From Lithobates sylvaticus (taxonomy: Eukaryota > Chordata > Amphibia > Anura > Ranidae): a DNA stretch of 64,000 bases. The position numbers and the translations under genes are program-made. The notes below the pieces were generated by a model. It did not search any database. It saw only the letters and a list, made by a program, of their open reading frames with translations, and had not been told where the DNA came from. The stretch spans positions 373,266,945-373,330,944 of the forward strand of contig CM053030.1 in assembly GCA_028564925.1 (NCBI GenBank). The letters are read 5' to 3'. Below are positions 11,100 to 23,097 of the stretch, one piece after another. Each line of letters opens with the position of its first letter. The first letter of the stretch is position 1.

Positions 11100-12110
11100 C
11101 CACAGTTTACGTAAACGTTTGACCCCCGCCTCCCTCTGACGTCACGGGGAAAGACATATGGAATTCCTGGTGCGTCAGAGGAGGGCGGGGTCACCGGGTG
11201 GCCCCACCCTCAGAAATAAAAGAACTGTCAGAAGAACAGAAGTGTCACACAGAGGGAACCTCCAACAGATGCGGATCATCTAGAGATCGAAGCGGGGGAA
11301 GAAGAAGCCACAGAGGAAGATGCGGACGAGAAGGCCAATGGAAGAAGCAGAGGTTCGGGGGAAGAAGCAGAGGTTCGGAGGAAGAAGCAGAGGAAGAAGC
11401 GGGGGAAGAACAAGATGGAGCAAGAAAACCAAATGAAGACCAGAAGAAGATGGAAGAAGAAGCGGGGAAAGAAGAAGACTTTAATAAAGGAATTGTCAAA
11501 AACAGGCTACTGTCTTTTTTAACATTTTTGACACTTTTTGTGAAATGGTAAGGGTACATTTGTACCCCATTACCATTTCACACAGGGGCGGTATCTGGGG
11601 GCCCCCTTGTTAAAGGTGGCTTCCAGATTCCGATAAGCTCCCTGCCCGCAGACCCCCACAACCACCGGGAAAGAGTTGTGGGGATGAGGCCCTTGTTGAG
11701 AGCATGTGGCCTGGTACGGTTCAGGAGGGGGGGGCGCTCTCTCGTCCCCCCCTCTTTTCATGCGGCCTGCCAGGTTGCGTGCTCAGATAAGGGTCTGGTA
11801 TGGATTTTGAGGGGGATCCCCACACCATTTTTTTTTATTTTGGCGTGGGGTTTCCCTTAATATCCATACCAGACCTGAAGGGCCTGGTATGGAATTTAGG
11901 GGGACCCCCACACATTTTTTTTTTATTTTGGTTCCTGGTTCGCCTTAATATTCATACCAGACCCACTGTGGGGGAAACCCAGGCCGTTTTTTTTCAATGA
12001 CTTTTATGTGTATTGCAGAGACCCAACAATTCATTATAGCCGGCGCTAGCGCTAGTACTTTTAAATGACCTTTTTTTCTTTAGAAATTTCATTTTTTTTT
12101 CTGTTAGCTG
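11100..12110. mobile_element. Relic of the snapback-R family
   Basis: The stretch carries landmarks shared with the complete snapback-R element at 34.9-36.1 kb: AATAAAGGAATTGTCAAAAA near 11482, a GGGCCCCC block, repeated CCTGGTATGGAT segments and AGGGGGACCCCCACAC with T-rich spacers. A hairpin at 11122-11192 pairs CCGCCTCCCTCTGACG with CGTCAGAGGAGGGCGG. A purine-rich GAAGAAGC tract (11290-11480) gives a spurious acidic open frame. Terminal inverted repeats are not both preserved. Confidence 0.6.
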
Positions 12111-13650
12111 CAAAGTTATGTGTAAGGAGCCATCACAATAAAGAGTTCTTTCTAATGGATTATTAGACTGGAACTAAAATGTTTATATTATTTTCATCTA
12201 TAATTCCCTATTTTAAGATGTATATGTATATGCAACCACTGATCTGTTAGCAAATTGTAACATTGCAGTTTAGTTAGAAGAAATGCTATATTTGGCTCAG
12301 ATACAGATAAAAAAAAGCCTATGAAACAGATGGGATGTGTGCATCAGAGATTATTGTAATTATAGTTGGGGAAAATAAAATACAAGAAATCTTTATGGAA
12401 CAAGATGAATTTGAAGTTAGGTACTGCGTGAGCAAATTTTTGGACTTTATCATCACAACAGTCCTGAGAAAAAAGGTAGCGACGACCAGTTCTTTAAGCA
12501 TGACAGCTCATTCCACAGAATTATTTGTCACAAGAAGGTAAACAAGGCTCCTAATTACCTATTTTGCAGAACGATGCTGAACAAAGTCATTCCCATGTAT
12601 ATGTTTAGCAATTTCAGGGTGTTCTTTCTATTTCATGCTTTCTTACACACAACAAAATATAAATGGTAAAAGCAAGCTTGAAAAAAAAAACCACAGTGTT
12701 TTAGCAGAGTAGACTCTGTTGCAGGGAATGCTAAATGCAACTTAATCTATTTGTACACTACAGAAGATAAAACACATATTGCCTGGTATTTCATCTGATA
12801 ATTCAGTCTACAAATCAACAACCAAACTCTTTACTGTTCCGGAATGCAATATGACCCTCTGGAGAGCTCTAGGGAGCTGTAAAACACTGTATGAATGATG
12901 TAGCATTTTCAGATATATTTTTCTGACTATACAGCTAAACATTTTTTTCTTTAAGAACATATGTACTAAACACAAGATTTGTGGAATATTCTCTATAAAT
13001 AATGTAAGCTGTGTTGCTTTTTTTGCTGACCATGTATTCTGTAAATCAGTTTTTCTAATGTGAGTCAGTAGTGAGTCAGTAGTCATATTTCCTTTTTTTT
13101 TTACTATGCTCTGCAGAACATTTTTGTGTTTTGATGGTTTGTCATAGCCATGATGATGTCATCAACCTACACACTATAATATAATACTCATCTTGGCCCT
13201 GCTGAATCTTAGATATACTCCCAACAGTACTTATCATACAAATTATTGCAATAATACTGTAAGATGAATCAACAAAACAACTTTTACAATTTGCTTTGAT
13301 GTTTTACTTTTTTTCAGCCTTGACTCATCAACTCTAGAAACTTGGAAATATATCCAAAAGCAGAACTTGAGGGGAAAGAAAGTATAGGGACTGGCACAAA
13401 TTCTTTGGCTTCAGGCTTTTATGTGTTATTACAAAGAATTATCTACGCTGCATAAGACGAGGGATGAGGTTCAGGTTCACCACTACCATGGGTTCAAGAC
13501 AAATCCTGTGCTTTCAAGGTACGTAAACAAATGCAGGAATTTACCAGACTGAATCATTTGTAACAACAATGCACTGCCTAGCTTTTAATTTAGGACAGCT
13601 GACATAGAAGCGCCAATAGGAGGGCATTTGGATAAGGCGTCACCTCACTA
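12111..13650. other. Unrecognised AT-rich stretch
   Basis: About 1.5 kb. No gene, tandem repeat or complete mobile element recognised. Open frames at 12335-12541 and 12808-13086 are short, unlike any family I know, and have ordinary AT-rich codons. Confidence 0.4.
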
Positions 13651-14675
13651 TTACCCTCTTCCTGCCCACGCTATAGCCAAAAGATGGCTACATTGCCAGG
13701 AGGGTGCCAATAGACATCCTACCATGATCGCTTGGCTCATGCACTCCCTGCGGCATGCGGGTGGTGTACTCTGTGATTGCTGCATCCTTGGGACACAGCT
13801 GATGACAGATCGGTGTTAAAGGCCAATCACAAGGGCCCTTTACCATGTGATCAGCTGTGCCCAATGACAGATAATCATGATGTAAACACAATCCGTTAAT
13901 CGGCATTCATTTCCTCACGCTGACAGCATGAGGAGAGCAGAGGAAAGCCTATAATCGGCTTGTGTGAAAGGGACATATACACTGATAATCAGGGTACTGA
14001 TTATCAGTGTCCTGATAATCATTGCAGTCCCAACAGTGCTCACCAGTGCTGCCTATCTGTGCCCGACAGTGCTGCCAATGAGTGCCCATCAGTGCTACTA
14101 ATCAGGGCCCATCAGTGCCTCCTCATCAGTGTCACCTATCAGTGCTTCCTACCAGTGCCTATCAGTGTCCATCAATGCCACCTATCAATGTCCATCAGTG
14201 CCCTCTATCAGTGCCATCAGTGCCACCTATCAGTGCAGCCTCATCAGTGCCTCCTCATTAGTGTCCACCAGTGCCGCCTTATCAGTGCCCATCAGTGCAG
14301 CCTATCAATGCCCATCAGTGCCACCTCATCAGTGCCCATCAGTGCAGCCTATCAGTGCCCATCAATGCAGCCTCATCAGCGCACATTAGTGAAGGAGACA
14401 AATTACCTGTTTGTGACATTTTTAAACTGTAAAAAACATATTTTTTTCCAAATTTGTTGTCTTCTTTTGTTTGTTTAGCAAAAGATAAAAAAAAACTGTG
14501 GTGATTAAATACCACCAAAAGAAAGCTCTATTTATGTGAGGCAAAAATATAAAAATGTAATATGGGTACAGTGTAGCATGACCACGCAATTGTCATTCAA
14601 AGTGTGGCAGCGCTGAAAGCTGAAAATTGACCTGGGCAGGAAGGGGGTAAAGGTGCCCAATAGGCAAGTGGTTAA
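13651..14675 (+). mobile_element. TTAA-1 family element F (minisatellite-bearing variant)
   Basis: The right end reads GCAAGTGG followed by TTAA at 14672-14675; the left end reads TTACCCTCTTCCTGCCCACG, a decayed TTAACC start. The conserved family core ACCACCAAAAGAAAGCTCTA is exact at 14511-14530. The left half holds a GATCAGCTGTGCCCAATGACAG segment also found inverted in element G. A CAGTGCC minisatellite sits in the middle. Non-coding. Confidence 0.75.
14020..14390. repeat. ATCAGTGCC minisatellite within element F
   Basis: Irregular repeats of a unit such as CATCAGTGCCACCTATCAG, about 10-22 bp per unit, give long but meaningless open frames (CPSVQPISAHQC-type peptides). Related arrays lie inside element G (46.9-47.1 kb, inverted) and inside the TA-flanked element at 55.6 kb. 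Confidence 0.9.
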
Positions 14676-15166
14676 TGGGTGAGGTCACAGCAGTCATATT
14701 GACAATGTGCTTTAGCTGTGATAGGAAAGAAATAATGAGTGCTGCTGATAAAGTGCCTACAGAGAGATTAGCATAGGACTCGTAGGCACTGAAAGGTACG
14801 TTAAAATAGATGTAAACCTTTACTGACTGTCATGTAGGTTGCAAAATGCATTTCTTGGAGAAATCGAGGGTAGGGAAAGGGTTTTTACTTTTTTTAATCC
14901 TTTGTTACATCTTAATGCTTCTAATATACTGCAGCCTCTTTACGACCCGTCCCTGTCCACTACAGTGAAAACAGGTTGTATGTGTTCTTCATAGGGCATA
15001 TTTCCTAATTGTTTCTGGGTGCAATTTTTTTCATGAACCTTCCTTTGAAAGCAGACCCTCTTGGAAAAAGGGAAGTCTGCTCTATAAAAAGCCCAAAAGT
15101 CAAATGTAAAAATAAGGCTGTTATTAAAAAAATAAAAAAATAAACGTACATCTGCCTCAGCTTTTA
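14676..15166. other. Repeat-like spacer
   Basis: GTTAAAATAGATGTAAACC at about 14799 resembles the end of the GGTTTACATCCACTTTAA family seen at 25.9 kb, so an old copy may start here. Otherwise nothing is recognised. Confidence 0.35.
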
Positions 15167-15520
15167 AAGCACTTTCACACTGGGGTGGGGGGCCGTCGCT
15201 TTAGCGGTGCTTTTCGGCCGCTACCAGGGGTTAAAAGTGCCCTGCTAGCGGCAGAAAAGCGCTGCTAAAGCGGTTAATAGAGTCGCTGCCGCAGCGCTAT
15301 TTGGGAGATTCAGCAGCACTGGCCATTGATTTCAATAGCAGGGGCGTTTTAGGAGCGGTTTATTCACTGCTCCCGCAATGCCCCAAAGCTGCTGCTTGCA
15401 GGACTTTTTTTTCCCGTCCTGCAAGCGCACCGCTCAAGTATGAAAGCACTCGGGCTTTCACACTGGAGAAGCAGGGAGGCAGGGGAGGCATTTTTCAGGC
15501 ACCTCAGTGTGAAAGTAGCC
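15167..15520. mobile_element. TTA-flanked short inverted-repeat element (Harbinger-like MITE)
   Basis: Ends read AAGCACTTTCACACTGGGG on the left and CTCAGTGTGAAAGTAGCC on the right, which pair as inverted repeats. TTA is present at both flanks (15164-15166 and 15521-15523), as expected for PIF/Harbinger-type insertions. The GC-rich interior contains many GCCGC/GCGGC and AGCGCTGC motifs and a hairpin at GCAGGAC..GTCCTGC near 15399-15422. Non-coding. Confidence 0.7.
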
Positions 15521-15942
15521 TTATGCCACGTACACACGATCGGAATTCTCGTCGGAAAAAACTCTGACGGTTTTTCCATCGGAATTCCCCTCAAGCTGTG
15601 TTGCCTACACGCGATCACGCCAAATTCTGACGGTCAATAACACAGCGGCATAAAACACGTTCGACAGCACTATAAAAGGGAAGTTTAATGCTTCTGAGCA
15701 TGCGTCGAATTGCTTCCGAGCATGCGTCGGAATTTTGCGTGTCGGAATTGCATACACACGATCGAAAAATCCGATAGAAAGGTTTCCGTCGGAAAAAAAT
15801 TGAGAACAGGTTCTCAATTCAAAGTCTGTCGGAAATTTCGACAGAAAAAGACCGTTGGGCATACACACGGTCGGAAAATCCAATGAACAGCTCCCATCGG
15901 ACTGTTTCCATCGAAAATTCCGACCGTGTGTACGCCGCATAA
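15521..15942. mobile_element. GTACACACGATCGGA short inverted-repeat element, copy 2
   Basis: Starts TTATGCCACGTACACACGAT and ends CGACCGTGTGTACGCCGCAT followed by AA, a near-perfect inverted pair. It directly abuts the preceding MITE, sharing the TTA at 15521-15523. The interior has paired TCGGAATT/AATTCCGA motifs and a GCATGCGTCGAATTGCTTCC region resembling the copy at 54.4 kb. Confidence 0.8.
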
Positions 15943-17343
15943 GTGTCACCAGAGGGCACAGGTGATGTCGTCATGCCTCAACGCCACCAGCTGGGAAAGC
16001 TGGACACTCAAAATTCCACAAGTACTTCAGACCATTGCAGGGGGTGTAGACTCGCAAAATTTTGAGTGCCCAGCTATTCCATGAAGCAGCAGCAAGCCAA
16101 GATGACTCTACCCATGCCTCCTAGAACCCAGAACTGCAGTATTTTTTTTTTTCCAGCAACAGTTTTATTTTTTTTCACTGTTTCATGATGTTTGACATAG
16201 GGAGATTGAAAGGAAGTGCCTGGGGATCCCCCTGGCAAATAAATGGGAGAAAATTGGACTATCTCGGTACCCAGGGATTGAGCAAGAATATCATTAAAAT
16301 AAAATGTATTAATAGAAAAACATGATTATAACAATATAGTGAAAGACATATTCACGGTTAAGCTTGAATACAATCAATAGTTACAGCCATGCATGATACT
16401 TAGAAGTTGGAAGAAAGTTGGTGAACCCCGATATTAACATGGGATACTGGGTATAGTAGATCTTGGCAATAATTCTCTACATGTTTTGCGGCATAGCCCG
16501 CTTCTTCAGGAGGAGCCAGTCATTGTTATCTACACGATAAGTCATATTCATAATTTCATATTCAAGTGGCCATAACAAAGATAATATAAATACAACAAAA
16601 AGGAGAGAAGGGATTACACTTAAATTAAATACATAATATAGAATTAGCGTACATTTTAGGGAATCCGTACACTGCTTACCCTGGGAAAACCACAGCAGCA
16701 GAACAGCACAACAGAGGCACCCAAAGGGAGATAGGGAGGGAGTTTTCAATAAGGTGGACCTTTCATGAAAATAGTGATAATGGTGGATTATGCCTGGGCA
16801 ATGTGCATTGGCACAGCAGCGTTTATTTTCCTTTAAAGGGCATGTGACAGGGTGATTTACAGACAGCCCCTGTTGGAGACAGGGACAGAGCGTTGTCACC
16901 ACATAACATAAAGTACCCAGACAAGCTCCTCAGTATCAGTATCACCAACTGTTATTTCTCATGAACGCTAGAGATTACCTTCCAAGTATATTATTATGTT
17001 AAAACTCATATAAGATTTATTTTTAAGTTGTAGGTGAGATTTTAGTGATTGCATCTAAAGCTTCTTGTCATACTTACTGTTCATTAATTCTGCTTCAGTG
17101 TAGCAACAATCCAAGATAATCTGTCATCTTTTTCTACCATTCCATGATCTGATACTCAGCATAGCAAACACTAATGACTTTGTAATCAGTACCTATTTTG
17201 TTTGTTTTACTGAACATCAACTGCTAGTCCTTTTAACTCACTAGTAATATATAACTCATGAACACTATATTACAGGGTATATTCTTCAGCAAGACAAAAT
17301 CCATCCAAGATTTCCACAAAAATGGCAGCATGCCGATACACGT
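15943..17343. other. Unassigned repeat-like stretch
   Basis: No coding gene seen. The part at about 16200-16900 resembles, in layout and in its TTTTGCGGCATAGCCCGCTT segment, the repeat at 49.2-49.5 kb. I suspect a Penelope-like or other retro-inserted repeat, read on the minus strand. The rest (16900-17343) is unrecognised. Confidence 0.4.
16483..16509 (-). ncRNA. Hammerhead-like core, locus 1 (putative)
   Basis: Minus-strand sequence CTGAAGA, A, GCGG-GCTATG-CCGC, AAAAC: the hammerhead CUGANGA box, a perfect 4-bp stem II and a variant of the GAAAC box (first G is A). One extra A sits between the first box and the stem, as in the copy at 49.4 kb. Stems I and III were not resolved by eye. Variant core and unresolved stems make activity doubtful. 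Confidence 0.3.
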
Positions 17344-18486
17344 CCTAACTTTGAAGAGGAATATCGTTGTTATGGCAGCAGCTAGCTGCCATAAACCGGG
17401 TATCCTCTTCTTCGGCTGACGGTCCGCTTTCCGGTAAGAGTGGTCTCTGCAGCAGATTCTCCGCAAGATCACTTATCGGCAGTGGGAGACGGGGCCCCCT
17501 CCCGCCGCGCTTCGGTGCCCTCCGCCACTTACTGGATCCATCGGCAGCGGCGGAGGCGATCGGATGTTTCCCCTTGCTGGGTATGAAGACGAGTAAGGGG
17601 AAGATGGCCCCCACCCATCTCCATAACATTGCAGGGCAGAAGCAATGTCAAACCGTCACTTCCACCGTCACTTTTTTTTTTTTTTATTGCATTTTAGTGT
17701 AAATATGAGATCCAAGGTCTTTTTGACCCCAGATCTCATATTTAAGAGGTCCTGTCATGCTTTTTTCTATTACAAGGGATGTTTACATTCCTTGTAATAG
17801 GAATAAAAGTGACACCATTTTTTTTTTAAAAGAACAGTGTAAAAATAAAAAATAAAAGGTTAAAAAAACGTGATCAGCGCCCGCATATGAAAACTGTGTT
17901 CAAACCACACGTGTGAGGTATCACCGCAATCGGTAGAGCACTCTGTCACTCAAAACATGCAACCTGTAGAATTTTTTAATTGTCGCCTATGGAGATTTTT
18001 AAGGGTAAAAGTTTGTCACCATTCCACGAGCGGGCGCAATTTTGAAGCATGACATGTTGGGTATCTAAGAATGGGGGTGGTGCTGCGCTGTTCCCCAGGG
18101 AAGTCAGTGAATCTACTGCTAACATTCAGTCCCCCCATCTCCTTCCCGTCCCCTTCCCTCTCCACGGTAGCGCAGAAATACTTTACTACACATGTTGGGT
18201 ATCAATTTACTCGGCGTAATATTATCTTTTACAATATAAAAAACAAATTGGGCTTACTTTACTGTTTTCAAAAAAAAGTGTATTTTTTCAAAGAAAAAGT
18301 GCACTTGTAACACCGCTGCGCAAATACCGTGTGACAGAAAGTATTGCAATGACCGCCATTTTATTCTCTATGGTGTTAGTAAAAAAATGTATAATGTTTG
18401 GGGGTTCTAAGTAATTTTCTAGCAAAAAAAATGTTTTTAACATAAACAACAAATCTCAAAAAGAGGCTCGGTCCTTAAGTGGTTAA
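17344..18486 (+). mobile_element. TTAA-2 family element, right end intact
   Basis: About 1.14 kb ending CCTTAAGTGG then TTAA at 18483-18486. It contains a GC-rich left third, an ATGAGATCCAAGG..ATCTCATAT hairpin near 17705-17745, GAGGTATCACCGCAATCGG near 17916 and GGGGGTTCTAAGTAATTTTC near 18400. These landmarks recur in copies at 28.5-30.4, 45.2 and (inverted) 59.2 kb. The left TTAA is not clear. Non-coding; the frames present reflect GC-rich composition. Confidence 0.65.
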
Positions 18487-19700
18487 AGGGGGGACAACAC
18501 TTTGGGCCGCCTTCGTGGGATTGCGGCCACCCCCCGCCTTCTTTTATTTTGGTTATAATATGCTAAAATGTATTTAGTAAATTGAATACATTTGGGTGTA
18601 CTGCCCCTTTAAATATTTGAATTGTAAGAACTGAGGTGTTATTCCAGCCAATGGGAATTATTGGATCTTTCTGAAAGTTCCCAGGATCATATATAAGAAG
18701 CAGAAGGATTCAGGAATGTTTTAAGTCAAAATTTGGCAAAAGGGACCCCCTCCCCACACCTTACCACTGGTGCTTTATGTGGTTCTTGTCACCCTGGATT
18801 TCATAGGGGGGGAATGTTTGTTGGTAAATTCTGCTAAGAATATTTCTGCTCGAGTTCTGCAACTGAGCAAGCATGGTTTATGCATATTTAATTTATTAAG
18901 AGGTGTTTCAATATAAAATGATTTCTTGGTGAATTTTCTGTTAATATTCAGTAATGAAACCAATTAAGTGCTGCGGCCATTTCATGCCATAAGAGTGTGT
19001 CTTTCAGAATTTGGAAATTCGAAAATTCGAAGATCCGAAAATTTGAAAATAAGAGCCAAAATCCAAAAATTCTAAAGAACAAAAATCTGAAAATAAGAAC
19101 AAAAATCTGAAAAATTGAAAACCCGAAAATTCTAAAATCTGAAATATTAACTAATAATAACTATTACTAACTATTAAATTATATGTATTGGAATTTCCTT
19201 TCAAATTTGGTTGTTAGTGAACGTAACGAATATGAATTTATGATGTTTATATTTGGGGTAGTACTGTGTTTAATTTGGGTGGGTTTGCAGCCTACAGTGC
19301 AGTCCTATGCCCAAGCATGTTCAAGGTAAATAAGAAAAACAGCATTTTTTCTTGCACATGATTGGATAATGGGAGTCAGCGGAGCTTCACCTCATTCACT
19401 AAGCTCTGAGGAAAATTCCCTTGCAAAGTGCAACTATCCTTGCAAAGCAAACAGGCTTTTTGCCTTTAGAAAATCAATCCCACAATGTCAATGAGTTATC
19501 AATGGAAATAATCTGTTACCCATTGTCATGCTGCCAACAAGGGAATGTAGAATATCAGACTTATAAAATGTACCCACAAGCTGAAAAGTGATATCATTCA
19601 TAATTCCCAGCAAGGAAGCAGAATCTGGGGCACTTGCAGCTCCCAACCATATACTTTCTGCGATAACCCAGATAAAGAAAATAACCTGTCCTATAGCCTT
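18487..19700. other. Unrecognised stretch including an A-rich GAAAATTC repeat
   Basis: At 19010-19150 irregular repeats of GAAAATTCGAAAATC type occur. At 19135-19230 begins a segment (ATTGGAATTTCCTTTCAAAT) that is repeated inverted at about 23395-23540. The rest is unassigned. Confidence 0.5.
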
Positions 19701-20706
19701 TTAACCACTTGCCGACCGGCGCACACAGATGTACGTCGACAGAATGGCACGTACAGGCAGGAGGGCGTATATATATAAGTCCCTCCTTTAGCCTGTCCGT
19801 GCCATCGGGAGCGCGCGGGAGCGGCGCGCTCCCGTGCCGGTCGGGACCCCCCGTGAGTCCGATCGCGGTCCCCGCGGACTCGATCGCCGCGGGGACATCC
19901 GCGATCGTCTCACGGGACGGCTGAACGGGGAGATGCCGAGATAAACAGCATCTCCCCGTTCTGCCTAGCAACTAGTGACGCCGATCTCTGCTCCCTGTGA
20001 TTGGAGCAGAGATCAGCATTCACTAGCTGACAGCCACGCCCCCCACAGTAAGAAACACACCCCTAGGCCTACTTAACCCCTACACTGCCACCTTGTGGTT
20101 AACCCCTAAACTGCCAGTGTCATTTTTACAGGAATCAATGCATTTAAATAGCATTAATTGCTGTAAAAATGACAATGGTCCCAAAAATGTGTCAAAAATG
20201 TCCGATGTGTCCGCCATAATGTCGCAGTCACAAAAAAAATCGCAGATCTCCGCCATTACTAATAAAAAAAAATTATTAATAAAAATGCTATAAAACTATC
20301 CCCTATCTTGTAAACGCTATAACTTCTGCGCAAACCGATCAATAATCGCTTATTGCGATTTTTTTTACCAAAAATATGTAGAAGAATACGTATCGGCCTA
20401 AACTGAGGAAAAAAAATGTTTTTTAATATATTTTTGGGGGATATTTATTATAGCAAAAAGTAAAAAATAATGCATTTTTTTCAAAATTGTCGCTCTATTT
20501 TTGTTTATAGCGCAAAAAATTAAAACCGCAGGGGCGATCAAATACCACCAAAAGAAAGCTCTATTTGTGGGAAAAAAAGGACGTCAATTTTGTTTGGGAG
20601 CCACGTCGCACGACCGCGCAATTGTCAGTTAAAGTGACGCAGTGCCGAATCGCAAAAAGGGGCCTGGTCCTTTGGCTGCAAATTGGTCCGGTCTGAAAGT
20701 GGTTAA
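19701..20706 (+). mobile_element. TTAA-1 family element A
   Basis: 1,006 bp from TTAA at 19701 to TTAA at 20703-20706. Ends are TTAACCACTTGCCGACCGG and GGTCTGAAAGTGG-TTAA, a short imperfect inverted pair (CCACTT/AAGTGG). Inside are a TATATATAAG box, a CpG-rich block, a 12-bp hairpin (GATCTCTGCTCC at 19983 pairing at 20003-20014) and the exact family core at 20544-20563. Length and order match C (1,008 bp) and D (1,008 bp). TTAA targets suggest piggyBac-type mobilisation, but no transposase is present. Confidence 0.9.
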
Positions 20707-21008
20707 TCACTTCCTGACCGCCTCACGCCAATATACGTCGGTAGAAGGGCACGTACAGGCAGAATCACGTACCTGTTCGTTGCCCTTTAAGAGGTGGATT
20801 GCGAGAGCTTGGTGAGCGCGATCGCAGGTCCCGCGGACATCGTCCGCGGGGATACCCACGATTGTCTCACGGAGAGGAAGAACGTGGAAATGCTAATGTA
20901 AACAAGCATTTCCCCCGTTCTGCCTAGTGACACTGTTACTGATCACAACTCCCTGTAATCGGGAGCGGTGATCAGTGTTGTGTCACACACAGCCCCTCCC
21001 CCCCACAG

Positions 21009-21440
21009 TTAAGCCCCATACACATGGTCGGACAATCCGCGGACCAGGTCGGTCGGATCCTGTCCGTCATACTTTGTCTGATGTTGGTTTTGCGTACACA
21101 CGGTCGGACAAAGTTGTCGGAAAATCCGATCATTCTGAACGTGGTGACGTTTGTTGCCTACGACGGGACTACGTAGAGGCTAGTAGCCAATAGCTTTGGT
21201 CTTGTAATGTGATCTGAGCATGCGTAGCACTTTGTCCGGTCGGACAACCGTACACACGATCGGATTTGGTGTGATCAGACCGTGTTGTCGGCAAATCTAT
21301 CCAGCAGGAGATAAGACTTTGTCCGTCGGACAATCCGACGTACACTGTCCGATGGTGCATACACAGGGTCTGATTTTTCAACAACATTGTCCGATCGGAC
21401 AGAATCCATGAAAAAGTCCGACCGTGTGTATGGGGCTTAA
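21009..21440. mobile_element. CCCCATACACACGGTCGGA element, copy 3
   Basis: 432 bp including TTAA at both flanks (21009-21012 and 21437-21440). Ends GCCCCATACACATGGTCGGA and CCGACCGTGTGTATGGGGC. It is the reverse complement of copy 1 (8456-8886), with the same length and the same TATTGGCTACTAGCC core. Inserted in element B between CACAG and GAATCAC. Confidence 0.9.
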
Positions 21441-22015
21441 GAATCACTCCCTAGGACACACTTAACCCCTACAGTGCCACATAGTGGTTAACCTATTCAC
21501 TGCCAGTCACATTTACACAGTAATCAATGAATTTTTAATTGCACTGATCGCTGTATAAATGTGAATGGTCCCAAAATCGTGCCAAAAGTGTCCAATCTGT
21601 CCGCCATAATGTCGCAGTCATGATAAAAATCGCTGATCGCCACCATTACTAGTAAATAAAAAATTATTAATAAAAATGCCATAAAACTATCCCCTATTTT
21701 GTAAATGCTAAAACTTTTGTGCAAACCAATCAAACGCTTTTTGCCATATTACCAAAAATATGTAGAAGAATATGTATCGGCCTAAACTGAGGAAAAAATA
21801 TGTTTTTTTTATATATATTTTTTGGGGATATTTATTATAGCAAAAAGTAAAAAAGAATGCGTTTTTTTCAAAATTGTCGCTATTTTTTTGTTTATAGCGC
21901 AAAAAATAAAAAATGCAAAGGTGATCAAATACCACCAAAAGAAAGCTCTATTTGTGGGAAAAAAAGAACTCCAATTTTGTTTGTGAGCCACGTCGCACAA
22001 CCGCGCAATTGTCAG

Positions 22016-23023
22016 TTAACCGGTTCCCTACCGACGCACGACGATATACGTCGGCAGAATGGCACGTACAGGCTGGAGGGCGTATATATAAGTCCCTCCT
22101 TAATGCCTGCCGTGCCATCGGGAGCGTGTCGGGAGCAGCGCGCTCCCTCGCCAGTCGGGACCCCCGTGAGGCCGGTCGCGGGTCCCGTGGACTCGATCGC
22201 CGTGGGGACACCCGCGATCGTCTCACGGGAAGGCTGAACGGGGAGATGCGGAAGTACACAGCATCTCCCCGTTCTGCCTAGCAACTAGTGACGCCGATCT
22301 CTGCTCCCTGTGATTGGAGCAGAGATCAGCATTCACTAGCTGACAGTCACGCCCCCCCCACAGTAAGAAACACACCCCTAGGCATACTTAACCCCTACAC
22401 TGCCCCCTTGTGGTTAACCCCTTCACTGCCAGTGTCATTTATACAGGAATCAATGCATTTAAATAGCATTGATTGCTGTATAAATGAAAATGGTCCCAAA
22501 AATGTGTCAAAAATGTCTGATGTGTCCGCCATAATGTCGCAGTCACAATAAAAATCGCTGATCGCCGCCATTAAAAATAAAAAAAAATTATTAATAAAAA
22601 TGCTATAAAACTATCCCCTATCTTGTAAACGCTATAACTTCTGTGCAAACCAATCAATAATCGCTTATTGCGATTTTTTTTACCAAAAATATGTAGAAGA
22701 ATACGTATCGGCCTAAACTGAGGAAAGAAAATGTTTTTTTATATATTTTTGGGGGATATTTATTATAGCAAAAAATAAAAAATAATGCGTTTTTTTTTCA
22801 AAATTGTCGCTCTTTTTTGTTTATAGCGCAAAAAATAAAAACCGCAGGGGCGATCAAATACCACCAAAAGAAAGCTCTATTTGTGGGAAAAAAAGGGACG
22901 TCAATTTTGTTTGGGAGCCACGTCGCACAACCGCGCAATTGTCAGTTAAAGTGACGCAGTGCCGAATCGCAAAAAGGGGCCTGGTCCTTTGGCTGCAAAT
23001 TGGTTCGGTCTGAAAGTGGTTAA
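22016..23023 (+). mobile_element. TTAA-1 family element C nested in element B
   Basis: 1,008 bp from TTAA at 22016-22019 to TTAA at 23020-23023. Left of it element B reads CGCGCAATTGTCAG-TTAA; right of it B resumes AGCGACGCAGTGCCGAATCG. Element A has the uninterrupted form GTCAGTTAAAGTGACGCAGT at the same place, so the empty site is visible within the window and the duplication is exactly TTAA. The family core is at 22860-22879. Confidence 0.95.
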
Positions 23024-23097
23024 AGCGACGCAGTGCCGAATCGCAAAAAGTGCTCTGGTCTTTGGCCAGCCAAATGGTCTGGGGCTTAAGTGGTTAA

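Larger units (their letters stand above)
20703..23097 (+). mobile_element. TTAA-1 family element B, carrying two later insertions
   Basis: Begins TTAATCACTTCCTGACCGCC at 20703, sharing the TTAA that ends element A, and ends CTTAAGTGG-TTAA at 23094-23097. It is interrupted by a CCCCATAC-type MITE (21009-21440) and by element C (22016-23023). Without them it is the usual length of roughly 1 kb. The family core is at 21931-21950. B must be older than both insertions. Confidence 0.9.

Noticed and set aside
11198-11551. Acidic, Glu-rich 117-codon frame
   Set aside because: GAAGAAGC tract in a snapback-R relic; low-complexity composition and no start context or homologue recognised.
19594-22284. 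Arginine/proline-rich frames (RRSRVSPRRSSP-type) in elements A, C and D
   Set aside because: They lie in the CpG-rich half of TTAA-1 elements, on both strands, and shift between copies; non-coding.
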